Assembly: GCA_002869535.1 (NCBI GenBank)
Contig: PKUK01000009.1
Span: 283,030 to 347,029 of the forward strand
Direction of reading: 5' to 3'
DNA from: Arcobacter sp.
GTDB lineage: Bacteria > Campylobacterota > Campylobacteria > Campylobacterales > Arcobacteraceae
Length of the DNA stretch: 64,000 nucleotides
The translations under genes were made by a program, and so were the position numbers. Position 1 is the first letter of the stretch. Every line of letters begins with the position of its first letter. Below are positions 54,758-64,000 of the stretch, in pieces. Below the pieces are notes generated by a model. The model was not told where the DNA came from and made no database searches. It was given only the letters and a program-made list of their open reading frames with translations.

Positions 54758-57700
54758 ATGTCACAAATACCCGAATTTACGCACTTACACTTACATACAG
54801 AATACTCACTTTTAGATGGTGCTAATAAAATAAAAGATTTAGCTAAAAAGATAAAAGAATTAGGAATGAAAAGTGTTGCCATGACAGACCATGGTAATAT
54901 GTTTGGTGCTATTGACTTTTATAAAGCGATGAAAGCAGAAGGGATAAAACCCATAATTGGGATGGAAGCTTATATTCATAATTCAGAAGAATTAGATGAT
55001 AAGTCCCATAGAAAAAGATTTCACTTATGTTTATATGCAAAAAATGATGCAGGATACAAAAACCTAATGTTTTTGACTAGCCAAGCATATATGCATGGAT
55101 TTTACTACTATCCTAGAATAAATAAAAAGATATTAAAAGAGCACAGTGAAGGACTTATATGTAGTGCTGCTTGTTTGCAAGGTGAAGTAAACTGGCATCT
55201 AAATACACAAAGTGAAAGAAATGTAAAAAATGGTGCAAAAGGTTATGAAGAAGCAAAAAAGATTGCTTTAGAATATAAAGAGATATTTGGAGATGACTTT
55301 TACTTGGAAATAATGAGACATGGCATTTCAGACCAACATTTTATTGATGACCAAATTTTAAAAATATCAAAAGAGACTGGCATAAAAGTTGTTGCTACAA
55401 ATGATACTCACTATTTAAAACAAAAAGATGCCGATGCACATGAGGCATTCATGTGTATTGCCATTAATAAACTTTATGATGATCCAAATAGACTAAGACA
55501 CAGTGTTCATGAGTTTTATTTAAAATCATCAGAACAAATCTCAAAATTATATGCAGATATCCCAGAAACAATCTATGCTACTCAAGAAATAGCTGATAAA
55601 TGTAATTTAGAGATAAAACTAGGTGATCCAACTCCTCCAAACTTCAAATTTACTAGAGAAAAATCGCAAGAGCAAGGCTTAACTCTACCAGAACCAGAAA
55701 AAGAATACTCCCTAGAAAATGATAAGATTTTATTTATTCATGAGTGTTGGCAATGTTTAGAAAAAAGACTTGAAATAGTTCCAGAAGAGAGACATCAAGA
55801 GTACAAAGATAGATTACAAGTAGAGATTGATATTATCAATAATATGAAATTCCCAGGATATATGCTTATTGTTTGGGACTTCGTAATTGTTGCAAAACAA
55901 ATGGGAATACCAGTTGGTCCAGGAAGAGGATCTGCTGCTGGAAGTTTAGTTGCTTTTTCTCTTGCTATTACAGATATTGACCCTATTCCTTATGGTTTAC
56001 TTTTTGAGAGATTTCTAAACCCAGAAAGAATATCTATGCCAGATATCGATATGGATTTCTGTCAAGCAAGACGTCAAGAGATTCTTGATTATGTTATTGA
56101 TAAATATGGTAGAGCCAATGTTGCTCAAATTATCACTTTTGGTAAACTTCTTGCAAAAGGGGTTATTAGAGATGTTGCAAGAGTTCTTGATATGCCATAT
56201 TCTCAAGCAGATGCCATGGCAAAACTTATTCCCGATGAACTAGGAATAAACTTAACATCATCATATGAAAAAGAGCCAAAGATTAAAGAGCTTTGTGATT
56301 CAAACCCACAAGCAAAAAGAGTTTGGGAATTTGCCCTAGCCCTAGAAGGACTAAATAGAAATGCAGGAACACATGCAGCTGGTGTTGTTATTTCAAATGA
56401 ACCATTATGGAATAAAACACCTCTGTTTAAACCTTCAGGAATGGAAACCCTTGCAACCCAATACAATGGAAAGTATGTAGAAGATGTGGATTTAATCAAA
56501 TTTGACTTCTTGGGTTTAAAAACCTTAACAGTAATTGAAGAAGCAAATAAATTAATAGAACAAAGACATGGAAAAAGAGTAGATTTTCTTACTGTTGATG
56601 TAAATGATAAAGGTGTTTATGACCTAATTCAAACTGGAAATACTATTGGGCTATTCCAAATAGAGTCCGATGGTATGCAAGACTTATGTAAAAGATTAAA
56701 ACCATCAAATTTTGAGGATATAATCGCCGTACTTGCACTTTATAGACCAGGTCCAATGGAGTCTGGGATGCTTGATGACTTTATTGATAGAAAACATGGT
56801 CGAGCCCAAATAAACTACTTTTATGATGAATTTGACGCACCTTTACGTCCAATTTTAGAGACTACTTATGGGGTTATTGTTTACCAAGAGCAAGTTATGC
56901 AAATCGTACAAACTATTGGTGGTTTTAGCCTTGGTGGTGCGGATTTAGTTAGACGGGCTATGGGTAAAAAGATTAAAGAAGAGATGGATAGACTAAAAGG
57001 TGAGTTTGCTATTGGTGGAGTTAAAAAAGGATTCCAAAAAACTCACTGTGAAGAGCTATTCGACCTTATTGTAAAGTTTGCTGGATATGGGTTTAATAAA
57101 TCTCACTCAGCAGCATATGCCCTAGTTACTTTTTATACTTCATATCTAAAAAAATATTATCAATCAGAGTTTATGGCAGCACTTTTAACTTTGGAAAAAG
57201 ATAACACAGACAAAGTTGTAAAATATGTAGATGAAGTAAAAAGATTAAAACTAGACCTTTTCCCACCTGATATAAACAAATCAGACCTTGTATTTTCTGC
57301 TAAAAAGATTGATGGTCAAGAAGTTGTAATGTTTGGAATGGGTGCCATAAAAGGTGCTGGAGATGTGGCAATTAAATCTATTTTAAAAGAGAGAAATGAA
57401 AATGGCAATTATGTAGATTTTGCAGATTTTATTTCCAGAGTTGATGGAAGTAAAGTGAATAAACGAGTATTTGAATCCCTAGCAAAAGCTGGTGGCTTTG
57501 ATACTTTTGGCTATTCAAGACGGTCAATTTTAGAGCAAATTGAGCTTATAAATGAAACTGTTGGAAAAGCAATGGCTGCAAAAAAAATGGCAACAGGATC
57601 ACTATTTGGAGATTCACAAGAGTTAACTAAAATTGAAGTGCAACTTGAAACTTTTGAAGAGTATGAATTAAAAGAGTTATTAGAATTAGAAAAACAATCT

Positions 57701-58303
57701 TTAGGGTTTTATGTATCGGGACATCCACTTGATGAGTATAGAGCACAACTTGATGAGATAAGTTATACCTTATCTTCTGAAATTGAAGATTTAGGAGATG
57801 GAAGTGAGGCTCTGTTCATAGGAAAAGTTGAAACCATAACAGAACGAATCTCTAAAAAGGGAAATAAATTTGCCATATTGAGCCTTATGGACTTCCATGG
57901 AAATATAGAGCTTATGCTTTTTGAAGATAGATTAAAAGAGTTGAAAGAAGATTTTAATTTAGATGAACCTATAGCATTTAAAGTAAGAATCACAAAAGAT
58001 GATCAATTTACAAGAATCAATTTGCGAAAAATAGAGACTTTAAAAGAAGCAAAAAAAGAAAAAATCAAAACAAAACAAAAAGCAATAGCAGAGCCACCTA
58101 TAACAGTTGCAGTAAACTTTACAAATGATGATAGAATCATGTATGATCTTTTTGAAATCATTGCAAATAATCAAGGTAAAAGAGAGTTAAAACTATTGGT
58201 AAAATCAAAACTAGGTGATATTGAGCTTGATAGTGGGTTTAAAGTTACCTCAAATATAGAAAGTCTTGTAAAATCACTTGATGGAGTATTTATAGCACAA
58301 TGA
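54758..58303 (+). CDS. dnaE: DNA polymerase III subunit alpha
   Basis: PHP domain FTHLHLHTEYSLLDGANKI; GPGRGSAAGSLVAFSL; MPDIDMDFC. Confidence 0.97.
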   Translation: MSQIPEFTHLHLHTEYSLLDGANKIKDLAKKIKELGMKSVAMTDHGNMFGAIDFYKAMKAEGIKPIIGMEAYIHNSEELDDKSHRKRFHLCLYAKNDAGYKNLMFLTSQAYMHGFYYYPRINKKILKEHSEGLICSAACLQGEVNWHLNTQSERNVKNGAKGYEEAKKIALEYKEIFGDDFYLEIMRHGISDQHFIDDQILKISKETGIKVVATNDTHYLKQKDADAHEAFMCIAINKLYDDPNRLRHSVHEFYLKSSEQISKLYADIPETIYATQEIADKCNLEIKLGDPTPPNFKFTREKSQEQGLTLPEPEKEYSLENDKILFIHECWQCLEKRLEIVPEERHQEYKDRLQVEIDIINNMKFPGYMLIVWDFVIVAKQMGIPVGPGRGSAAGSLVAFSLAITDIDPIPYGLLFERFLNPERISMPDIDMDFCQARRQEILDYVIDKYGRANVAQIITFGKLLAKGVIRDVARVLDMPYSQADAMAKLIPDELGINLTSSYEKEPKIKELCDSNPQAKRVWEFALALEGLNRNAGTHAAGVVISNEPLWNKTPLFKPSGMETLATQYNGKYVEDVDLIKFDFLGLKTLTVIEEANKLIEQRHGKRVDFLTVDVNDKGVYDLIQTGNTIGLFQIESDGMQDLCKRLKPSNFEDIIAVLALYRPGPMESGMLDDFIDRKHGRAQINYFYDEFDAPLRPILETTYGVIVYQEQVMQIVQTIGGFSLGGADLVRRAMGKKIKEEMDRLKGEFAIGGVKKGFQKTHCEELFDLIVKFAGYGFNKSHSAAYALVTFYTSYLKKYYQSEFMAALLTLEKDNTDKVVKYVDEVKRLKLDLFPPDINKSDLVFSAKKIDGQEVVMFGMGAIKGAGDVAIKSILKERNENGNYVDFADFISRVDGSKVNKRVFESLAKAGGFDTFGYSRRSILEQIELINETVGKAMAAKKMATGSLFGDSQELTKIEVQLETFEEYELKELLELEKQSLGFYVSGHPLDEYRAQLDEISYTLSSEIEDLGDGSEALFIGKVETITERISKKGNKFAILSLMDFHGNIELMLFEDRLKELKEDFNLDEPIAFKVRITKDDQFTRINLRKIETLKEAKKEKIKTKQKAIAEPPITVAVNFTNDDRIMYDLFEIIANNQGKRELKLLVKSKLGDIELDSGFKVTSNIESLVKSLDGVFIAQ

Positions 58304-59088
58304 AACATATCCTTATAACAAATGACGATGGCTTTGATGCAATTGGAATAAAAGCTTTAATAAAAGCACTAAGCCCCATAGCAAAAATTACAGTTGTTGC
58401 ACCTGCTAAAAATAAGTCTGCTTGTGGCCACTCTTTGACACTTGATAGACCACTTAGAATGATTAATGTAAATGATGATTATTATAAAATTGATGATGGA
58501 AGTCCTACTGATTGTATTTTTATATCTTTGAACAATCTTTTTAAAGAGGGATACAAACCTGACTTAGTAATTAGTGGTATAAATATTGGTGCAAATATGG
58601 GTGAAGATATTACTTATAGTGGAACTGCAGCAGCAGCCATGGAAGCTACACTTCAAGGTATTCCTGCAATTGCAATCTCACAAGTATGTAATGATAGATG
58701 TGAAGATATTACTAGTGAAAAAGATTTTGTATTAGCAAAAAAAACAATTGCAAAAATTGCTAAGAAAATATTAGAAAATAAATTCCCTTTAGAAAATAGA
58801 AGATTTCTAAATATAAATATACCTCCAATAAAAGAAGAAGAGTGCAAGGGTATTAAAATAACAAAAGCGGGATATAGAGTTTATGGGAATGATACTCATA
58901 GACATCTAAATCCAAGAGGTGAAGAGTTCTACTGGATTGGACTTCATCCTTTGATTTGGGAGAGAAGTGAACATTTAGATTGTGATTTTGAAGCCATCAA
59001 AGGAAATTTTATCTCAATTTCTCCTATAATGTTAGATATGACTTCATATGATGACATAACAAATTTAAATAATTGGATAAAGGAATAA
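58300..59088 (+). CDS. surE: 5'/3'-nucleotidase SurE
   Basis: ILITNDDGFDAIGI, VVAPAKNKSACGHSLTL, VISGINIGANMGEDITYSGTAAAAMEA. Confidence 0.96.
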   Translation: MKHILITNDDGFDAIGIKALIKALSPIAKITVVAPAKNKSACGHSLTLDRPLRMINVNDDYYKIDDGSPTDCIFISLNNLFKEGYKPDLVISGINIGANMGEDITYSGTAAAAMEATLQGIPAIAISQVCNDRCEDITSEKDFVLAKKTIAKIAKKILENKFPLENRRFLNINIPPIKEEECKGIKITKAGYRVYGNDTHRHLNPRGEEFYWIGLHPLIWERSEHLDCDFEAIKGNFISISPIMLDMTSYDDITNLNNWIKE

Positions 59089-59093
59089 CGTAA

Positions 59094-59354
59094 ATGAATT
59101 TTAAAAAGGATCTAATTTGCAATATAGAAAAACTTGTTGGCGAATTAAAAGATGAAAAAGAGTTAAAAGAGATTTTAAAAAGAAAATTCACAAAAAAAGA
59201 GTATAAAGTTTTTGTAGCATCAGAAGAGGGTCAAGACTTCGAGCAAATTTGTGAGTTAATTGATGAAGAGTTAGAAAGAGTTGAAGAACTTCACAAAAAT
59301 GCCATAAAAAAAATCAACCAAGAAAAAATAAAAAAAGAACTAGTAGATTTATAA
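59094..59354 (+). CDS. Small hypothetical charged protein
   Basis: 86 aa, translationally close to surE. Confidence 0.6.
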   Translation: MNFKKDLICNIEKLVGELKDEKELKEILKRKFTKKEYKVFVASEEGQDFEQICELIDEELERVEELHKNAIKKINQEKIKKELVDL

Positions 59355-60731
59355 TTATAATGAAGGAGGAACTTTTCCTACTTCATTAGAAACTAGTTCC
59401 TCATAAAACTTTTTTGAGAACTTCACCAATACCATTCCAGCAAATTTATTATCAATCTTGTTATAAAACTCAACTCTGTAGATTTCACCTTTTCTATCTA
59501 AAGAAAATCTTTTTATAATATCATCTTTTTCAATATTGAGTCCCGATTCATTTCTAAAGTTTTTATTTACATATCCAATAACATTTACTCTATACTCATT
59601 TGGAAAGACATAAAAACTTTTTCCTACATCAACCAAAGAACCTATTTCTATATTTTTATCTTCTCCATCAATCTTGAATTTTATATTCTCTTTCTTTTCA
59701 CTAACTTCTAAATAATCTGGTTCTAAAACTGATAGTCTTCTATTTCCATAATGTATTGCATATGTTGAATTACTATTTTTGATAACTGTCATTACAGGAC
59801 TACTTGGTTTAAAATCAATTGTTCCATCTTTTTTTACTGGAAAATAGCCAATATAACTTCTCACTTCAGACAAAGGAAGTTTTATCTTATCATTATAAAA
59901 TGAGATATAAATATCATTATCTATTACATTTCTCAAGGCTATTGGTTCTAAATCAAACTTTCTTTTAAATTCAATCCCCATAATATTCATATACTCTTCA
60001 AGAGCAAGTAGATGATAATAAGTTCTTTCATGCACAGGTAACTCTTTACTTGCTTCATTACCAAAAGCTGCTTTACCATTATTTATTGCATAATAAGTTA
60101 AGGTTTTTTCCATCTCCTTATCACCAAGTTTAGTTTTAGTGTTATGTAGATGATAAATATCCTCTTCTCTAATCAAACTTTCATTTACTTTTTTACAAAT
60201 TCTTTTCCCTATCTCTTCTAAATTTCCATATGCAGGTACATTTAGGCTTGATTGGTCAATAATAGAACTCTGTCCCCATTTATAAGGAGAGTGGTCTTTA
60301 TCTATATATTTATTTCTAAAATATCCACTTCCATCATGCAAATTAAGTATTAATTTAACTTCTGGTTTTTTAATCAACTCTTTTATTCTTTTTACATCAA
60401 TATAATCAGGGTCTTCTTCTGATATATATGCGAACTTTCTATTCATATCTCCAAAGGGACCACGGGATCTTTGAATAATAGAATTAAAATTTAAATTTGG
60501 AACAATCCAAACAGAACCTTTTGTTATCTCATAATGCGTAGCAATCAAAGATGCAGCCATAAAACCACCAGGTTCATCACCTTGTATGCCACCTACTATT
60601 AAAAGAGTATTCTCATCTTGAATACCTTTTTTAATAAGTTTGAAATTTAAGTCACTACTATTTGCATGCAAATTTTGTAATAATATAAAAATAAATAAAA
60701 ATCTAAATAACTTTAACATGCCAAGGTTCAT
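59355..60731 (-). CDS. Csd4/Pgp1-like M99 zinc carboxypeptidase (peptidoglycan/cell shape)
   Basis: VGGIQGDEPGGF (QxxE zinc motif), LILNLHDGSGYF; signal peptide. Confidence 0.85.
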   Translation of the reverse strand: MNLGMLKLFRFLFIFILLQNLHANSSDLNFKLIKKGIQDENTLLIVGGIQGDEPGGFMAASLIATHYEITKGSVWIVPNLNFNSIIQRSRGPFGDMNRKFAYISEEDPDYIDVKRIKELIKKPEVKLILNLHDGSGYFRNKYIDKDHSPYKWGQSSIIDQSSLNVPAYGNLEEIGKRICKKVNESLIREEDIYHLHNTKTKLGDKEMEKTLTYYAINNGKAAFGNEASKELPVHERTYYHLLALEEYMNIMGIEFKRKFDLEPIALRNVIDNDIYISFYNDKIKLPLSEVRSYIGYFPVKKDGTIDFKPSSPVMTVIKNSNSTYAIHYGNRRLSVLEPDYLEVSEKKENIKFKIDGEDKNIEIGSLVDVGKSFYVFPNEYRVNVIGYVNKNFRNESGLNIEKDDIIKRFSLDRKGEIYRVEFYNKIDNKFAGMVLVKFSKKFYEELVSNEVGKVPPSL

Positions 60732-61530
60732 ACCTTACTCCATCCTTATTACCAATTGTATATCTCATATCAATATATTTTAAACTTTTCATCTCTGTAA
60801 ATTCACTAGTATGTGCAAATCTTTCTGTAAAATTGTCAGCACCTAAACCTTTTTTACCAACATCAAAGTCCCCAACTGAGTGATATGTAAAAGCAGGAGG
60901 AGCAATTGATCTTGAAGCCATTGATAAGTTCATATCTACTGATTTTAACTTATCTAAGAATAGTCTCATTTGTTTCACAACAGATCTAACACCTGAAGTT
61001 AAATAAATAGTTGGACCGATATCTTTTTTTAGTTTTAAATATGTCTCTTTTGGTTTTCCCTTAAATACATAATGGCCAGTATAAGGTATTTTTTCAATAT
61101 CATTTTTATTTATTTTAGAGCTTAGATTTATAGTTGTTCTTTCACCATAAAACCCATGGTAAGAAGGCTCATAATAAAAAATATATTCTATAAAAGCTAA
61201 CTCATCACTTGTAAAAATGGTTTGGTCTTTTGAATATCTTAAAACATTTATTGCTTCATCAAATGATATAATATTAAAATTTCCATATCCCACATAACGT
61301 TGGATATAGTTAAGTTTCTTCTGAACATTTAAAAAAGATTCATGAAACTTTTTATCTAAAAATACATCTTTTGAGATATTAATACGATTTTCACTAGCAA
61401 AAATTATATCTTTTGGAGTAAGTAACTCTTCATCTTCTATTATTAATGAACTTGCACTTCCAATAATTGGTAAAAGAGTTGAACCAATTGCAAAATTTCT
61501 TGCTTTTTCTAAAAATTATCTTCTATTCAT
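60703..61530 (-). pseudogene. M15-family D-Ala-D-Ala carboxypeptidase-like protein with Tat-type N-terminus, interrupted by in-frame TAA at codon 5 (complement 61516-61518)
   Basis: MNRR*FLEKARNFAIGSTLLPIIG...; M15 motifs TYHSVGDFDVG and EPWHVKVI. Confidence 0.8.
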
Positions 61531-61541
61531 TTTTTCTTCTT

Positions 61542-61805
61542 TTATAAAACCATTTTTACTGAATCGTGATTACCCAAAAGCTCATATATAGTTTTTCTAT
61601 CATCATCATTATGAACTATTAAATCTAAAGTATAACTTTTAAATTTACCCTTTGAACTAACCTTTGATTCTACTAACTTGTGCTCTCGTTCTGTTATAAC
61701 TTCTTTAATAACTTTTTTTATATTAACAGTTTCAACAACAACAACTTTATATACCCAACTACAAGGATAATCTAATTCTAATTTATGCTTATTTAAATCT
61801 ATCAT
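61542..61805 (-). CDS. DUF493 (YbeD-like) protein
   Basis: 87 aa, [12 protein letters not shown]...[38 protein letters not shown]. Confidence 0.75.
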   Translation of the reverse strand: MIDLNKHKLELDYPCSWVYKVVVVETVNIKKVIKEVITEREHKLVESKVSSKGKFKSYTLDLIVHNDDDRKTIYELLGNHDSVKMVL

Positions 61806-62272
61806 CTAATAAAATCTCCACTTTTACCACCTGATTTACTCTCCAACTGTACATTTGATATAACCATTGATTTATCAATAGCTTTTACCATATCGTAAAT
61901 TGTAAGTAAGCCAATACTTGTACCAGTTAAAGCTTCCATCTCAACACCAGTTTGTCCATTTAATTTTGCTGTAACAATTAATTTAAATCCAGGTAAAGAT
62001 GGTAACTCTTCAATATCACAGTTTATTCCACTCAATAACAAAGGATGACACATAGGTATTAACTCACTTGTTTTCTTAACTCCCATAATTGAAGCAATAA
62101 CAGCAGTTTGAAGAACTGGACCTTTTTTTGTGTTATTAGTAATTATAGCATCATATGCCTCTTTTGACATAGATATTTGCCCACTTGCAATAGCAACTCT
62201 TGTTGTCTCTTTTTTATCTGACACATCTACCATTTTAGGTCTATTATTTTCATCTAAGTGTGTTAAATCCAA
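61802..62272 (-). CDS. moaC: Cyclic pyranopterin monophosphate synthase MoaC
   Basis: [57 protein letters not shown]. Confidence 0.96.
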   Translation of the reverse strand: MDLTHLDENNRPKMVDVSDKKETTRVAIASGQISMSKEAYDAIITNNTKKGPVLQTAVIASIMGVKKTSELIPMCHPLLLSGINCDIEELPSLPGFKLIVTAKLNGQTGVEMEALTGTSIGLLTIYDMVKAIDKSMVISNVQLESKSGGKSGDFIR

Positions 62273-62387
62273 AGTTTTTCCTAAATATCTTAAATTATGG
62301 GATTATATCAAAATAGAGTTAAATTGTAATTAAGTATTATTTAAATATAATGCATCCCTAAATTTTAAAAGAAAGTGGGTGATTATA

Positions 62388-62600
62388 GTGCCAGGTATTA
62401 AAGTTAAAGATAGCGAATCATTCGACGAAGCTTATAGAAGATTTAAAAAGCAATGTGACAGAAACCTAATCGTTACTGAAACAAGAGCAAGAAGATTTTT
62501 TGAACCTATGACTGAAAAGAGAAAGAAACAAAAAATTAACGCTAAGAAAAAAATGCTTAAAAGATTGTATATGCTTAGAAGATACGAATCTAGACTGTAA
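62388..62600 (+). CDS. rpsU: 30S ribosomal protein S21
   Basis: GTG start; [25 protein letters not shown]...[15 protein letters not shown]. Confidence 0.95.
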   Translation: MPGIKVKDSESFDEAYRRFKKQCDRNLIVTETRARRFFEPMTEKRKKQKINAKKKMLKRLYMLRRYESRL

Positions 62601-62616
62601 TAGTTCACTATTACCT

Positions 62617-62649
62617 AAAAGGGTCTCTAGAAATAGAGGCCCTTTTTTT
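62617..62649 (+). terminator. Rho-independent terminator downstream of rpsU
   Basis: AAAAGGGTCTCTA-GAAA-TAGAGGCCCTTTTTTT. Confidence 0.9.
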
Positions 62650-62751
62650 ATGTCTTTTTTTATAATACCTCTAAATTAAAATAATTTTATAATCTTTATA
62701 TTTATGAATTATTAAGATAAATAATGGAATCATTTTTATAAGGAGGATGTT

Positions 62752-63705
62752 ATGAAATATCTATTCAGAATCCTAATAACACTTATGCTTCCTTTGACTT
62801 TATATTCTTTTCATGATTATGAAAAAGAAGAACACTCTCAAGAAAACACTTCAATTGTTAATAAAATGCTCAATTCAACAGAAACTTATCTTAAATATAC
62901 TTATGACAAACTCAATCAATACTCAAAAGTATTGGATGAAACCCTTACTGATGAAAAAAGTTAATATAAATATGAAAACAGTTCCATTCATATAGAAACA
63001 TACTACAACAATACACAAACAAAAGGAAACACAAGTGGAGTTACTTTTAATGTAAAAGTGAGACTTCCACAACTTAAAGAGAAACTAAAATTAGTCATAG
63101 AAAATGATGACAATAAAATTGGGAAAGAGTATGAAGATAACAATGAAAGTGTTCCTTATAAAGATGATAAAAGTAGTTTAGCATTAGAATATGATAAATA
63201 TAAAAAATACTATAACTTAAGAACAAAAGCTGGAGTTAAATTAAACTCTTTTGTTTTTATCAATAGTAGTGTTAGTAAAGAATTTGATTTGACAAATAGT
63301 TGGAATTTTGTTGCTCAAGAGAAAATTGAATTAAATAACAAAAACAATTTTGAAAATAGTACCACACTCTCTTTAAAAAAACATATCAATAATCAATTAC
63401 GGTTTATAAATACAAATCAATATTATTGGAATAAAAAAGCAAGTGATAATAATATATATAACTCATTGAGACTTACACATATACTTTCAAGTAAAAATAC
63501 CCTCAATTATGTAACATCAATATCTTCAAATGATAATCAAACAAATTTTAAAACTAAAAACTATGATGCATATATCTCATATAAACACTATATAAGAAAA
63601 TGGCTCTATTATGATATTGTTCCCTCTTTATATGGGGAAAGAGAAGATAACTTCAAAATGCGTTATGCATTTAAATTTAGATTAGGTATAGTTATTGGTA
63701 AATAG
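62752..63705 (+). pseudogene. Hypothetical outer-membrane-type protein interrupted by in-frame TAA (62962-62964)
   Basis: Signal peptide; ...DETLTDEKS*YKYENSSIHIETYYNNTQTKGNTSGVTFNVKVRLPQL... one frame, strand-rich repeats. Confidence 0.75.
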
Positions 63706-63716
63706 ATAAAAAAGAG

Positions 63717-63792
63717 TGGTGCTCACAGCGGGAATCGAACCTGCAACCTCTTGCTTACCATGCAATTGCTCTACCGTTGGAGCTATGCGAGC
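63717..63792 (-). tRNA. tRNA-Thr (anticodon GGT), with two stem mismatches
   Basis: GCTCGCATAGCTCCAACGGTAGAGCAATTGCATGGTAAGCAAGAGGTTGCAGGTTCGATTCCCGCTGTGAGCACCA folds as a 76-nt cloverleaf with encoded CCA. Confidence 0.9.
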
Positions 63793-63904
63793 TTTTATAA
63801 TGAATAACTAATAGTGAATATTGAATAATAAATAGTGACACCTTAAAGTAGAAAATAAATTCTAGTTCATGGAATAATATTATAAATATCAGTAAAAAAA
63901 GGGC

Positions 63905-63956
63905 TAAAAAAAAGCTTAGCACTGAATAGAAATAAATCTATAAAGAACTAAGCTTT
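63905..63956 (-). terminator. Terminator downstream of the probable rRNA operon
   Basis: AAAGCTTAG...CTAAGCTTTTTTTT on the minus strand. Confidence 0.6.
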
Positions 63957-63970
63957 AAAAATACTCAAGA

Positions 63971-64000
63971 GTTGGCGACGACTTACGTTTCCACAAGGGG
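63971..64000 (-). rRNA. rrf: 3' end of probable 5S rRNA, cut by window edge
   Basis: Minus strand CCCCTTGTGGAAACGTAAGTCGTCGCCAAC resembles the 5S 3' end and is followed by a terminator. Confidence 0.6.

Noticed and set aside
1-64000. Genome-wide reassignment of UAA to Glu or UGA to Gly
   Set aside because: TAA and TGA also terminate normal genes (e.g. nuoL and nuoG end in TAA, nuoJ in TGA) at expected C-termini, so the standard code is in use; rare sporadic readthrough remains untested.
1-64000. CRISPR array, prophage, IS element or integron
   Set aside because: No regularly spaced direct repeats, transposase, integrase or phage structural genes seen on reading the window.

Overview
An AT-rich, mostly housekeeping chromosomal window, most consistent with a Campylobacterota (Arcobacteraceae-like) genome; the taxonomy is inferred from gene content and protein similarity by eye. 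Contents: a minus-strand nuo operon (nuoA-B-C-D, Campylobacterota-type E/F replacement subunits, nuoG-M, with nuoM cut by the window edge); an AAA ATPase; a GGDEF protein; nfo; a lactate permease; fumC; a CoA-ligase/CitE-lyase/MaoC dicarboxylate cluster with an IclR regulator; queH-lpxB-fabZ-lpxA-clpX-mreB-mreC; ribE; mnmG; ccoG; pyrG; recJ; two FlgO-like proteins; a FecR/CHASE2-cyclase pair; dnaE; surE; Csd4/Pgp1-like and M15 peptidases; moaC; rpsU; a tRNA-Thr; and the 3' end of a probable 5S rRNA. No CRISPR array, prophage or transposon was seen. The most striking signal is eight in-frame stop codons (7 TAA, 1 TGA) interrupting seven otherwise intact reading frames, including nuoL and mnmG (twice). 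There are no frameshifts. Every stop can be explained by one G->T transversion in a GAA/GGA sense codon (for nuoL, TCA is an alternative). Suspicious G->T-type missense changes also occur at conserved residues of MnmG, PyrG and DnaE. This points to an oxidative (8-oxoG type) mutational or sequencing signature, or less likely to stop-codon readthrough. A second point of interest is the acyl-CoA ligase::CitE-lyase fusion, whose lyase domain appears to have lost a metal-binding Asp.
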